Numbered from the stretch's first letter, positions 25,921-33,719 are shown. The stretch: 64,000 nucleotides of DNA from Streptomyces endocoffeicus (GCF_016741935.1 NZ_JAERRG010000014.1:124001-188000), one strand, 5' to 3'. A program made the numbers and translations. Notes: generated by a model not told the origin, from the letters alone.

Positions 25921-26990
25921 CGCGTCGCCCTTCCCATCGTCTGCTGTACACCCGTCGTCTGCTGTACACCCGACGCTACCGCGAGCAGCCGGGCGGCCTT
26001 GAGTTCCGTTTCGTCCCATTCGCGCTCCGGGTCCGAGCCCCAGGTGATGCCCGCCCCGGTGCCGAACCGCAGCACGGCCCCGGCCGCGCCGCGGTCGATC
26101 CAGAAGGTCCGTATCCCGACCGCCAGCTCACCGGTGCCGCGGTCGGCGTCGACCCAGCCGATACCGCCGCAGTACGGGCCGCGGGGCACGGTCTCGAGCT
26201 CCTCGATCACGCGCAGCGCGCTGGACTTGGGCGCGCCGGTGACCGAGCCGGGCGGGAAGGTGGCCGCGAGCAGTTCCGGCCAGCCGGCGCCGGGGGCGAG
26301 TTCGCCCCGCACCGTGGAGACGAGGTGCACCAGACCGGGGTGCGGTTCGACCGCGCACAGCGCCGGGACGGTCACCGAGCCGGTGGCGCAGACCCGGCCC
26401 AGGTCGTTGCGGACCAGGTCCACGATCATCACGTTCTCGGCGTGGTCCTTCTCCAGCAGGTCCTCCGGGGCGCGGCCGGTGCCCTTGATGGGGCCGGACT
26501 CCACGGTGCGCCCGGTGCGCCGCAGGAATAGCTCGGGCGAGGCCGTGGCGACCTCCACCCCGTGTCCCGGCAGCCTTACGGTGCCCGCGTACGGGGCGGG
26601 GTTGCCCAGCGCCAGCAGCGCGGTCAGCGCGTCCACATCGGCCCCGGCCGGATCGGGCAGCGGTGCGGACAGCACCCGGCAGAGGTTGGCCTGGTAGACC
26701 TCGCCGGCCGCGATCCGCCGCCGGACGGTGCGCACCCCCGCGGTGTAGGCGGCCCGGTCCAGTGACGAGGTCCACTCCCCCGCCGTGGGACCGCGCCAGC
26801 CGCCGGGCGCGGGCGGCGGCACCGGCTCGGTCCGTACGTCCCCGAAGCGAGCGCAGACCAGACGGCCCTCGAAGTCCGCGACAACGGCCCAGAAACCCTG
26901 GGTTTCCAGGGCCGACGGGTCGCTGGTGACATCCCGTAGATCGGTGGCGAGCAGGCCGCCGAAGCGGGCGAGCGGGGGCAGGTGGTGCAC
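25917..26990 (-). CDS. pabB: Aminodeoxychorismate synthase component I (chorismate-binding)
   Basis: A 357-residue enzyme with the chorismate-utilising fold: YQANLCRVL, PIKGTGR, KDHAENVMIVDLVRNDLGRV, GSVTGAPK and CGGIGWVD, in that order. It aminates chorismate with help of a glutaminase, which is not encoded here. The very C-terminus (GVQQTTGVQQTMGRATR) comes from an 18-bp direct repeat (25936-25953, 25954-25971) just before the pabC start. Length is at the short end of the family. Confidence 0.9.
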   Translation of the reverse strand: MHHLPPLARFGGLLATDLRDVTSDPSALETQGFWAVVADFEGRLVCARFGDVRTEPVPPPAPGGWRGPTAGEWTSSLDRAAYTAGVRTVRRRIAAGEVYQANLCRVLSAPLPDPAGADVDALTALLALGNPAPYAGTVRLPGHGVEVATASPELFLRRTGRTVESGPIKGTGRAPEDLLEKDHAENVMIVDLVRNDLGRVCATGSVTVPALCAVEPHPGLVHLVSTVRGELAPGAGWPELLAATFPPGSVTGAPKSSALRVIEELETVPRGPYCGGIGWVDADRGTGELAVGIRTFWIDRGAAGAVLRFGTGAGITWGSDPEREWDETELKAARLLAVASGVQQTTGVQQTMGRATR

Positions 26991-27076
26991 GGTTGCGAGT
27001 CTATGGTGCCCAGGTCAGGGCGGCCTCGGGAGGGAGTGCGGCGCGCGAGCAGGGCAGCACGCTGCGGAAACGGAAT

Positions 27077-27104
27077 TTGAGCTGGCCCCGGAATCCGCTA
27101 GAGT
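27077..27104 (+). promoter_or_regulatory. Promoter of the Gly-Cys-Val tRNA cluster
   Basis: TTGAGC (27077-27082), 16 bases, TAGAGT (27099-27104), about 45 bases before the first tRNA. No other gene lies between pabB and 27151. Confidence 0.7.
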
Positions 27105-27150
27105 TCAACACGTCGCCGGGACGCGGAAGCGCCCCGGAGAAACGACACCT

Positions 27151-27223
27151 GCGGACGTGGCTCAGTTGGTAGAGCATCACCTTGCCAAGGTGAGGGTCGC
27201 GAGTTCGAATCTCGTCGTCCGCT
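27151..27223 (+). tRNA. tRNA-Gly (GCC)
   Basis: A 73-nt cloverleaf with acceptor GCGGACG/CGTCCGC, anticodon loop TTGCCAA (GCC), and T loop TTCGAAT. First of five tRNAs in a row. Confidence 0.95.
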
Positions 27224-27251
27224 CGGTGTGGGGGTTTCGACCCCCACGGCT

Positions 27252-27322
27252 GGTGGAGTGGCCGAGAGGCGAGGCAACGGCCTGCAAAGCCGTCTACACG
27301 GGTTCAAATCCCGTCTCCACCT
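27252..27322 (+). tRNA. tRNA-Cys (GCA)
   Basis: A 71-nt cloverleaf with acceptor GGTGGAG/CTCCACC, anticodon loop CTGCAAA (GCA), and T loop TTCAAAT. Confidence 0.94.
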
Positions 27323-27323
27323 C

Positions 27324-27395
27324 GGACGATTAGCTCAGCGGGAGAGCGCTTCCCTGACACGGAAGAGGTCACTGGTTCAATCCCAGTATCGTCCA
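27324..27395 (+). tRNA. tRNA-Val (GAC), copy 1
   Basis: A 72-nt cloverleaf: acceptor GGACGAT/ATCGTCC, anticodon stem CTTCC/GGAAG, loop CTGACAC (GAC). It begins two bases after tRNA-Cys. Confidence 0.95.
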
Positions 27396-27419
27396 CTCGG
27401 ATCCTCACGGATCCATCCT

Positions 27420-27491
27420 GCGCGATTAGCTCAGCGGGAGAGCGCTTCCCTGACACGGAAGAGGTCACTGGTTCAATCCCAGTATCGCGCA
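27420..27491 (+). tRNA. tRNA-Val (GAC), copy 2 with changed acceptor stem
   Basis: Identical to the other two GAC genes except for the acceptor stem, here GCGCGAT/ATCGCGC. Both differing pairs (2-71 and 3-70) are compensated, so the molecule should fold. Confidence 0.95.
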
Positions 27492-27502
27492 CGCAGTCCT
27501 GC

Positions 27503-27574
27503 GGACGATTAGCTCAGCGGGAGAGCGCTTCCCTGACACGGAAGAGGTCACTGGTTCAATCCCAGTATCGTCCA
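27503..27574 (+). tRNA. tRNA-Val (GAC), copy 3
   Basis: Same 72-nt sequence as copy 1. Last tRNA of the cluster; a hairpin follows at 27585. Confidence 0.95.
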
Positions 27575-27584
27575 CATCGATCGG

Positions 27585-27616
27585 CGGAGGGCCGGAGCGA
27601 AAGCTCCGGCCCTCCG
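27585..27616 (+). terminator. Bidirectional terminator of the tRNA cluster
   Basis: A perfect 14-bp stem (27585-27598 with 27603-27616) capped by a GAAA tetraloop, 10 bases past the last tRNA and 24 bases past the end of the convergent zinc-ribbon gene. Confidence 0.85.
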
Positions 27617-27640
27617 GCGTTTCTCGGACCAGGAAGCTTC

Positions 27641-27922
27641 TCAGGACGAGAAGAGCATGTGCCCGAAGCCGCGCTTGTGGTGGCCGTGGTGGCCGCCGTG
27701 GTGCCCGTGCTGCGGAGCGCCCCAGGCGGGTGCGGCCGGGTACGCCTGCGGGGCACCGGGCGGGGCGGGCGGCATCGCTTGCGTCCACTGCGACTCAAGG
27801 CGGGTCAGCGCCTCCAGCTCCCCGTAGTCCAGAAAGATCCCCCGGCAGCCGCTGCACTGCTCTATCTGCACGCCATTGCGGTTGTACGTGTGCATCGGCG
27901 CATGGCACTTGGGACACTGCAT
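27641..27922 (-). CDS. zf-TFIIB-type zinc-ribbon protein
   Basis: A 93-residue protein. CPKC at 3-6 and CSGC at 23-26 make a zinc ribbon of the zf-TFIIB family, with the conserved IEQCSGCRGIFLDYGELEAL. The C-terminal 35 residues are Gly/Pro/His-rich (HGHHGGHHGHHKRGFGHMLFSS), which may bind metal. Role unknown; such proteins are widespread in actinobacteria. Confidence 0.88.
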   Translation of the reverse strand: MQCPKCHAPMHTYNRNGVQIEQCSGCRGIFLDYGELEALTRLESQWTQAMPPAPPGAPQAYPAAPAWGAPQHGHHGGHHGHHKRGFGHMLFSS

Positions 27923-27999
27923 GGTCCGCTCAACTCCTCATGCTTCTGACAGAGCGCGCCGGAACATGCGTCCGGACGCGTGGACTTCACCCTACGGCC

Positions 28000-29109
28000 T
28001 CATCCCGCGGCCTCCATGAAGTGGGCGATGCGGACGGACGCCTCCACCATCGCCTCCTCCGCCTCGTCCAACGCCCGTCCGGCGGCAGCCGCCTTGGCGA
28101 GCGCGAGCGCGGCGGTCTGGACGGTGAGGGCACGGGCGGGCACGTCCAGCCGCGGCCAGGGATCGCGCTCCCCCGCGGCGGAGCCGCCCGCGGCCCGGTA
28201 CGCCCCCAGGAACCGCTCCCAGTCCTCGGCGGCGAGCAGCCCGGCGGCGTACCAGGCGGCGGGGCGGGCGAGGTCCCACGCCGGGTCGCCGAGGCCGAGG
28301 TCGTCGATGTCGATCAGCCGCCAGTCGCTGGCGCGGTGGCGGATGAGCTGGCCGAGGTGGAGATCGCCGTGGCAGAGCCGGTTGTCCTCGCTGCCGGCGC
28401 CAATGCCAACGCCGTTGCCTTCGCGTGGGTCCACGCGGTCGCCGCGGTCCCGGCCTTCCACGCGGTCGCCGCGGTTCCGGCCTTCCACACGGTCGCCGCG
28501 GTCCCGGCCTTCCACACGGTCGCCGCGGTCCCGATGATCCGGGCGGCCCACGCGATCCTTACGGTCGATACGGTCCATACGGTCCACACCCCGGGCCCAG
28601 CCGGGCAGTCCGGCCCAGGCCCGCAGCACGGCCCGGGTGGCCACGCTGTCGGGAAGCGCCGCCGCCCGCAGCCGGTCGATGGCGCGGGCCGCCTTGACCG
28701 GGCCGCGCATCGCCGGGAGCGGGCCGGGCAGTTCGGCGACCGGTACGGCGTGCAGCCGGGCCAGCAGCTTCCCCGCCTCGCCCCAGGGGGCGGCGTCCGG
28801 CGCGTCGGGTGCCACGGGTTCGCCGTACGGCCAGAGGGTGACCTGCCGCCCGTCGGGCAGCGCTCCCATGCCGTCGACCGGCGGCAGCAGTATCTCCGCG
28901 CACCGGGGATGGGCCGCGACGCCGAGCCGGACGGCCAACTCGGCCGGGTCCGTACCGGGCGGATGCGCCTTGGCGACGACGTGGCCGCACCGGACGACGG
29001 TGCCGTCGGGCCGGTCGGCCAGGACGGTCACCTCGGCGGTGGCGTCGCGCTGGGCCCGGCGGAGGGCGGTGACGAGCTGCGCCGCGGTTCGGCTCACGGC
29101 TCCCCCCAT
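28000..29109 (-). CDS. Aminoglycoside phosphotransferase-like kinase with an internal minisatellite
   Basis: A 369-residue protein of the APH/choline kinase fold. The catalytic loop is CHGDLHLGQLI near 245, where the usual asparagine is glutamine, and the metal motif is LIDIDDLGLGDPAWDLA. Between the lobes (about residues 170-230) lies an Asp/Arg-rich insert, four copies of DRGDRVEGR or close variants, encoded by 27-bp repeats. The substrate is unknown; resistance should not be inferred. The start is uncertain: ATG 29109 or GTG 29097. Confidence 0.78.
   Translation of the reverse strand: MGGAVSRTAAQLVTALRRAQRDATAEVTVLADRPDGTVVRCGHVVAKAHPPGTDPAELAVRLGVAAHPRCAEILLPPVDGMGALPDGRQVTLWPYGEPVAPDAPDAAPWGEAGKLLARLHAVPVAELPGPLPAMRGPVKAARAIDRLRAAALPDSVATRAVLRAWAGLPGWARGVDRMDRIDRKDRVGRPDHRDRGDRVEGRDRGDRVEGRNRGDRVEGRDRGDRVDPREGNGVGIGAGSEDNRLCHGDLHLGQLIRHRASDWRLIDIDDLGLGDPAWDLARPAAWYAAGLLAAEDWERFLGAYRAAGGSAAGERDPWPRLDVPARALTVQTAALALAKAAAAGRALDEAEEAMVEASVRIAHFMEAAG
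28431..28538 (-). repeat. 27-bp x 4 in-frame minisatellite
   Basis: Units at 28431-28457, 28458-28484, 28485-28511 and 28512-28538 differ by one to a few bases each. Each encodes nine residues, so the frame is kept. Confidence 0.93.
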
Positions 29110-29220
29110 GTCATCGGCTGCCCCGGGATCGTAGCTCCTGCCGGGCGGGCTGCCGGGGCTCGGGCCTCCTGGTGTCGGGCGATCACCCGGGCGCGAGCCG
29201 CACGTTCCCCCACCCTATCT

Positions 29221-29248
29221 GGGTTACAAACTTTGAACTCTGTAACCC
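29221..29248 (+). promoter_or_regulatory. 28-bp inverted repeat directly before the cyclase start
   Basis: Perfect 8-bp arms GGGTTACA (29221-29228) and TGTAACCC (29241-29248) flank 12 bases, and the next base is the A of the cyclase ATG. A regulator-binding site is likely; the TetR gene at 30272 is the nearest candidate. Confidence 0.7.
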
Positions 29249-30169
29249 ATGGCGGTACGTTTCGACGGCATGGACACACAACACACGGGAACCGACGCGC
29301 CGGAGGACCTGCCGAGCAACTGGGGCCGGTGGGGCGAGGACGACGAGCGCGGCACGCTCAACCTCATCACCGGGGAGGCTCGGGCCAGGGGCGCGGCGGA
29401 GGCCCGCACCGGGCGGTCGGTGTCACTCGCGCTTCCGATCCGGCCGGCGCCGCTCATCAGCGGCCCCTTCGCGCCCTCCACCCAGGACGCCTCGCCGGTC
29501 CAGCAGATGATGGTCTACGTCGGTTCCCCGGCGCCCGCCACGGCGGATGTGATGCTGGTGACCAACCACCACCCGCGCTCGACCCACCTCGACGCGCTGG
29601 GGCACACGATCCGGGACGGGCGGGTCTATCCGGGGCGGCCCGTGGACGAGGCCGTGACCCCGGCCGGTGCCCGGCACGGCTCCACGGCGGCGTACGCCGC
29701 CGGGATCGCCACCCGGGGAATCCTGCTCGACCTGGCGGCCGACGGCCCGCTGCCCAGTGGTCATGCGGTCACCGCACGGGACTTCGAGGCGGCCGAGGAG
29801 CGCCAGGGCGTACGGCTGGAGTCCGGGGACGCCCTGGTGGTGCGCTGCGGCTGGCCCATGACACCCGACCCCGACCGGCCGATGCCGGGGATGAGCCTGG
29901 ACGCGGTGCGCTGGATGCACCGGCGCGGCGTGTCGCTCTACGCGGGCGACATCGGCGACGCGCACCCGGACCTGGACCCCGCCTGCCCCTCGCCGCTGCA
30001 CCGGGTCGCCCTGCCGATGATGGGCCTGCCCCTGATCGACGCCGCCGAGGTGGACGAGCTCGCCGCCGTCTGCGCGAAGCTGGGCCGTTATGCTTTCCTG
30101 CTCACCGTGGCGCCGCCGCGTATCCACGGGCTGACCGGGGTGCCCGTCAACCCGCTCGCGGTCTTCTGA
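29249..30169 (+). CDS. Cyclase/kynurenine formamidase-like metal hydrolase
   Basis: A 306-residue protein of the cyclase family (PF04199-like). The metal-binding region is present as HHPRSTHLDALGH near 115, a variant of HxGTHxDxPxH, and further conserved pieces are GDIGDAHPD and CPSPLHR. These enzymes hydrolyse amides or esters, for example N-formylkynurenine. The ATG at 29249 abuts the inverted repeat; an internal ATG at 29270 would leave a 5' leader. It precedes a small coupled ORF and a TetR gene on the same strand. Confidence 0.82.
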   Translation: MAVRFDGMDTQHTGTDAPEDLPSNWGRWGEDDERGTLNLITGEARARGAAEARTGRSVSLALPIRPAPLISGPFAPSTQDASPVQQMMVYVGSPAPATADVMLVTNHHPRSTHLDALGHTIRDGRVYPGRPVDEAVTPAGARHGSTAAYAAGIATRGILLDLAADGPLPSGHAVTARDFEAAEERQGVRLESGDALVVRCGWPMTPDPDRPMPGMSLDAVRWMHRRGVSLYAGDIGDAHPDLDPACPSPLHRVALPMMGLPLIDAAEVDELAAVCAKLGRYAFLLTVAPPRIHGLTGVPVNPLAVF

Positions 30170-30197
30170 CGAGCCACTAGGAGGAGAGGAACTGGCA

Positions 30198-30272
30198 GTG
30201 AGCGAGCAGTCGGTGCCCGCCGCCGGAGCCGGGAGCCACGCGGAGCGGTTCGTACGGAACGGCGAGCCCTGA
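30198..30272 (+). CDS. 24-residue ORF coupled to the TetR gene
   Basis: GTG 30198 to TGA 30270-30272, with a strong AGGAGGAGAGGA element before it. The stop shares its A with the ATG of the TetR gene (TGATG). The peptide (VSEQSVPAAG...RNGEP) matches nothing I know. It may be a leader that couples regulator synthesis, or the remnant 5' end of a lost gene. Confidence 0.55.
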   Translation: MSEQSVPAAGAGSHAERFVRNGEP

Positions 30273-30859
30273 TGCGTTCGGGCCCCCTCGACGCCGAGAC
30301 CATCCTGACGGCCACCGAGGACGTGCTGCGCCGCCATGGACCGGCGAAGGCCACGGTGCTGGACGTGGCGCGGGCTCTGGGAGTCAGCCACGCCAGCGTC
30401 TACCGCCACTTCCCGTCCAAGGCGGCCCTGCGCGAAGCCGTCACCCGGCGCTGGCTGGGCCGGGCGCGCGACCCCCTCGCGGCGGTCGCGGCCGACACCC
30501 GGCAGGCCCCGCCCGAGCGGCTCCGCACCTGGTTCACCACGCTCTTCACCGCCAAGCGGACCCTGTTGTCCGAGGACCCGGAGCTGTTCGCCACCTACCG
30601 GGTCCTGACGGCCGAGCACAGCAGCGCGGCCGCCGACCATGTGACCGCCCTGATCGAGCAGCTGCGCGTCATCATCGCCGACGGCGTCACCAGCGGGGAC
30701 TTCACCTCCCCCGACCCCGCCGCGACGGCGCGAACCGTCTTCGCCGCCACCATGGCCTACCACCACCCGGCGCACGCCCCCGAATGGCAGGCACCGGGGT
30801 CCGAGGCCGCCTTGCGGTCCATCTGCACCTTGCTCATCGACGGCCTGCGCCCGCGCTGA
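30272..30859 (+). CDS. TetR family transcriptional regulator
   Basis: A 195-residue repressor-type protein. The N-terminal helix-turn-helix is ATVLDVARALGVSHASVYRHFPSKAALREAV (about 25-57), a textbook TetR reader; the C-terminal ligand domain is the TetR_C/YfiR-like type with FTTLFTAKRTLL. The ATG at 30272 overlaps the small upstream ORF. It probably controls the cyclase gene through the inverted repeat at 29221. Confidence 0.88.
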   Translation: MRSGPLDAETILTATEDVLRRHGPAKATVLDVARALGVSHASVYRHFPSKAALREAVTRRWLGRARDPLAAVAADTRQAPPERLRTWFTTLFTAKRTLLSEDPELFATYRVLTAEHSSAAADHVTALIEQLRVIIADGVTSGDFTSPDPAATARTVFAATMAYHHPAHAPEWQAPGSEAALRSICTLLIDGLRPR

Positions 30860-30935
30860 TCCCCGGCGAATGCGTGGCGGAACCGGACCATCCGCTACCT
30901 GGCAACCGTCCACCTCGCCGCCATCAACCGATGGC

Positions 30936-31523
30936 TCAGGCCGAACGGCTCTCCTGCCACCGCTGTACCGCCGTTTGCACCGCCTCTTCGTCTTCGACAG
31001 CATGGGCGCCGGACGCACCCGCGGCACCGAGGATCAACTCACCGTCGGTGACCAGAACGCCACCGGCCCACGGGACGAAGTCGCCACCGTAGAGGTGCTG
31101 GATGCTGTCAACGATCCCCCCGGGTAGCTTGATCTGACCGGAGGGCCGCAGTGCGAGCAGTGCGGTGCGCGCCTTGGCCACGGCGATTCGGCTGGTCATA
31201 GGCATACCACCATCGCCCCGGCGCAGGACGATCACTTCTCCGGCAACGTCGACAACCGCCACCGCGAGCGGAGGGAACCCGCGCTCCGCACCGACCTCCA
31301 GCGCGGCTTGCACCAACCAATCCGCCTCGGTCAACGTGAGCCCAGGAAGGCGTGGAGTATCAGACACGAGCGCGAAACTAGCGGCGACAGCCCCGGCGGT
31401 CAAAGCAATTGCCCTCCCTCCATGCCCGGCAATCATCCACCTCGCCACTGGACAGGCGGAAGGAGACTCAGCGCCCGGTCCGGTTGACTGGTTCCCGCTC
31501 AACTCGGTTAGATCGCCGGACAA
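30936..31523 (-). CDS. GlcG/HbpS-like heme- or cofactor-binding protein
   Basis: A protein of up to 195 residues whose core (about 62-195) is the GlcG/HbpS fold: LTLTEADWLVQAALEVGAERGFPPLAVAVVD, then AVAKARTALLAL and YGGDFVPWAGGVLV. Family members bind heme or act as small-molecule sensors. The open frame begins at TTG 31523; a later ATG at 31436 (MIAGHGGRAI) is also possible, and the first 30 residues look unlike the family. It is four bases from the stop of the upstream TetR gene, so they form one operon. Confidence 0.75.
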   Translation of the reverse strand: MSGDLTELSGNQSTGPGAESPSACPVARWMIAGHGGRAIALTAGAVAASFALVSDTPRLPGLTLTEADWLVQAALEVGAERGFPPLAVAVVDVAGEVIVLRRGDGGMPMTSRIAVAKARTALLALRPSGQIKLPGGIVDSIQHLYGGDFVPWAGGVLVTDGELILGAAGASGAHAVEDEEAVQTAVQRWQESRSA

Positions 31524-31526
31524 ATC

Positions 31527-32117
31527 TCACTCGCTCGCACCGAGAGTCCGCGCAAGCGCGTCGAGGGTCACGTCGACGATGACACGCAGCTGCTCCGCGC
31601 TCGTTCCGGCTCTGCTCATGACGGCGAGGGACTGGTTCACGGCCGCAAGGTGGGTCGCGAAGGACTCGGCCGCCTCGTCGTCCAGCCGACCGGCCTTCAG
31701 CGCGGCGCGTAGCCGGGCGTGCTGGAAGCCGATCGCCTCCCGCGCACGCGCCGCGACGCTCGCGCTCAGCACTGGGGTCGCCATGACAGTTTGGGCCACC
31801 AGGCATCCGTCGGGCAGACCGGGGTCCGCGATGCGCTCCAGGGTGATGTCGAAGAACGCCCGCGCGGCCGCCAGAGGCCGGTCGGCGGCGCAGGACAACG
31901 CGGCGTCGTACTTGTCTCCGTAGCGCCTGGTGTAGCGCTCCAGGCAACGCATGAAGAGCGTGTCCTTGTCACCGAGGGAGGAGTAGATGGAGCTGCGGTT
32001 GAGCCCGGTCGCCCGGGACAGGTCGTCCACCGACGTGTCCGCGTAGCCGGCCCGCCAGAACTGGATCATCGCGGCGTCGAGCGCCGCGGCGATGTCGAAC
32101 TGCTTCTTGCCTGCCAT
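31527..32117 (-). CDS. TetR family transcriptional regulator
   Basis: A 196-residue regulator. The helix-turn-helix (TSVDDLSRATGLNRSSIYSSLGDKDTLF, about 28-55) and the C-terminal TetR_C_16-like domain with the cysteine in GCLVAQTVMA are of the AcrR/NemR-like subgroup that often senses electrophiles. It is divergent from an epoxide-hydrolase-like gene with a perfect palindrome between them, so autoregulation and control of both sides are likely. Confidence 0.88.
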   Translation of the reverse strand: MAGKKQFDIAAALDAAMIQFWRAGYADTSVDDLSRATGLNRSSIYSSLGDKDTLFMRCLERYTRRYGDKYDAALSCAADRPLAAARAFFDITLERIADPGLPDGCLVAQTVMATPVLSASVAARAREAIGFQHARLRAALKAGRLDDEAAESFATHLAAVNQSLAVMSRAGTSAEQLRVIVDVTLDALARTLGASE

Positions 32118-32168
32118 GCAGGCACCTCACCTCCCTCCTGCTCCGCCTTCTCAGTGGAGACCATCATT

Positions 32169-32196
32169 CCATCTTGAACTAATCAGTTCAAGATGG
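32169..32196. promoter_or_regulatory. TetR operator, perfect 12-bp arms
   Basis: CCATCTTGAACT and its exact inverse AGTTCAAGATGG flank AATC, between the divergent TetR and hydrolase genes. Length and position are typical of a TetR-family operator. Confidence 0.8.
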
Positions 32197-32216
32197 CTTA
32201 GGGTGAAGGCGTGATC

Positions 32217-32384
32217 ATGCCCGGATACCCCGCGAACCTCGCAGCGCAGCGCCACGCGCACCGCGTGCTGTCCACCGCGCTCGTGGGCCTGGCCCTCGGC
32301 CGACGCGCGGAATCAACCAGCGCGCCTGACATCTCCGGCAGACCGTCAACACACCTCTCACCAGTGGAGGAGAACCATGAATGA
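32217..32384 (+). CDS. 55-residue ORF overlapping the hydrolase start
   Basis: ATG 32217 to TGA 32382-32384, with GGTGAAGG before it, ends eight bases inside the hydrolase gene, whose ATG is at 32377. The peptide is Ala/Arg/His-rich with a hydrophobic centre (VLSTALVGLALG). It could be a leader, a degraded gene end or chance. Confidence 0.4.
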   Translation: MPGYPANLAAQRHAHRVLSTALVGLALGRRAESTSAPDISGRPSTHLSPVEENHE

Positions 32385-33309
32385 CCCCGCAAGCGCCCCC
32401 CGCGACTGCGGCAACCCGGTCCGCGACCTGCCGCTGCCCGACTTGGCCGGTTTCACCCACCGTTGGGTCGACGCGGGCGGCGTCCGGCTTCACGCGGTGG
32501 AAGGCGGTCAGCCGGACGGTCCAGCCATCGTGCTGCTCGCCGGGTTCCCTCAGACCTGGTGGGCATGGCGCAAGGTGATGCCGAACCTGGCCGACCGATT
32601 CCACGTCATCGCGATCGACCTGCCGGGCCAGGGCCACTCCGAGCGCCCGGACATCAGCTACGACACGCACACGGCCGCTGCGCACGTCCACGCCGCGGTC
32701 AAGGCGCTCGGAGTCTCGACATACTGGCTGGCCGCCCACGACATCGGCGCGTGGGTCGCCTTTTCCCTCGCCTTGAAGTACCAGAGCCAGCTGCGTGGCC
32801 TGGCACTGCTCGACGCCGGCATCCCGGGCATCACACTCCCTGACGCCATCCCGACCGACCCCGAGCAGGCGTGGAAGACCTGGCACTTCGCCTTCCACCT
32901 CGTGCCCGACCTGCCCGAGACACTGCTCGCCGGCCGCGAACGGGAGTACGTCAGCTGGTTCCTGAAGGCGAAGACCCTCTCCTCCGACACCTTCGACGAC
33001 GCCGAAATTGAGCAATACGCCGCGTCCGTGGCCGCCGACGGCGGTCTCCGCGCATCCCTGGCCTACTACCGGGACGCCGCCGAGTCGGCGCAGAAGAACC
33101 ACGAAGCGCTGGCACAACAGCGCCTGACGGTCCCGATTCTCGGGATCTCCAGCAGCCACGGCTCCATCCCCGACATGGCAGCTTCCATCAGGCCGTGGGC
33201 CGACCGCGCCACCGGGATCGTCGTGCCGGACGCAGGACACTTCATCCCCGATGAACAGCCCGATGCCGTCGCTGCCGCGCTGACCGACTTCATCACCGAA
33301 GACGACTGA
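32377..33309 (+). CDS. Alpha/beta hydrolase, epoxide hydrolase/dehalogenase type
   Basis: A 310-residue alpha/beta hydrolase. The nucleophile motif is AAHDIGAW with D122 instead of serine, which points to epoxide hydrolases or haloalkane/haloacid dehalogenases. The oxyanion-hole region is LAGFPQTWWAW and the base is H288 in DAGHFIPDE. The cap region covers about 145-235. GGAGGAG precedes the ATG. It is divergent from a TetR gene with a shared operator, suggesting induction by its substrate. Confidence 0.85.
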   Translation: MNDPASAPRDCGNPVRDLPLPDLAGFTHRWVDAGGVRLHAVEGGQPDGPAIVLLAGFPQTWWAWRKVMPNLADRFHVIAIDLPGQGHSERPDISYDTHTAAAHVHAAVKALGVSTYWLAAHDIGAWVAFSLALKYQSQLRGLALLDAGIPGITLPDAIPTDPEQAWKTWHFAFHLVPDLPETLLAGREREYVSWFLKAKTLSSDTFDDAEIEQYAASVAADGGLRASLAYYRDAAESAQKNHEALAQQRLTVPILGISSSHGSIPDMAASIRPWADRATGIVVPDAGHFIPDEQPDAVAAALTDFITEDD

Positions 33310-33658
33310 GGGTACGGGGCCGCCCTCGCCGCTCGCCGACTGAGCGACGAGCAGGTGACGAGCGTCGACGTCGACCCCTACCTGACCGAGGCCGTCCGCA
33401 AGCGGCCTCGTCACGGCCGAGAAGGACCAGGACGGGGGCGCGACCGGGCGCGTCGAGTGGGACCGGGCCACGGCGGCCGGGAACGAGCGGCCCACCGTGC
33501 GCCAAGGCGGCCCCCGCCGGCTATGGGACGCGCTCGACAAGGTCCGCGACTACTGGCTCAGCGACGGCGAGCTACCGGTGCGAGGGGCCCGGGTGGACAT
33601 CACACCCGATGGTCGTACGTTCCTCGGCCGTGGAAAGTGGTCTGCCGAGCTGGACTGA
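33310..33658 (+). pseudogene. Relic of a SAM-dependent methyltransferase (PCMT-like)
   Basis: Directly after the hydrolase stop, frame 33310 reads GYGAALAARRLSDEQVTSVDVD then PYLTEAV, the SAM-binding region of PCMT-like methyltransferases, then loses homology. A second frame, ending at TGA 33656, reads GRVEWDRATAAGNERP and WDALDKVRDYWLSDGELP, the C-terminal part of the same kind of protein. The start is missing, most of the middle is deleted and the frame shifts, so it cannot be functional. Confidence 0.68.
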
Positions 33659-33719
33659 TCACGCACAAGCGCGAGGGGGTCCTTACGACGGCGGTCCGCA
33701 CGGGCCCCAAAAAGGCGCG

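Noticed and set aside
27228..27512. ORFs covering the tRNA cluster
   Set aside because: They encode repeated tRNA-derived peptides (RLAQRESASLTRKRSLVQSQ) well known as misannotation.
28000..29109. Aminoglycoside resistance gene
   Set aside because: Only the general kinase fold is visible and the catalytic-loop Asn is Gln; resistance cannot be claimed.
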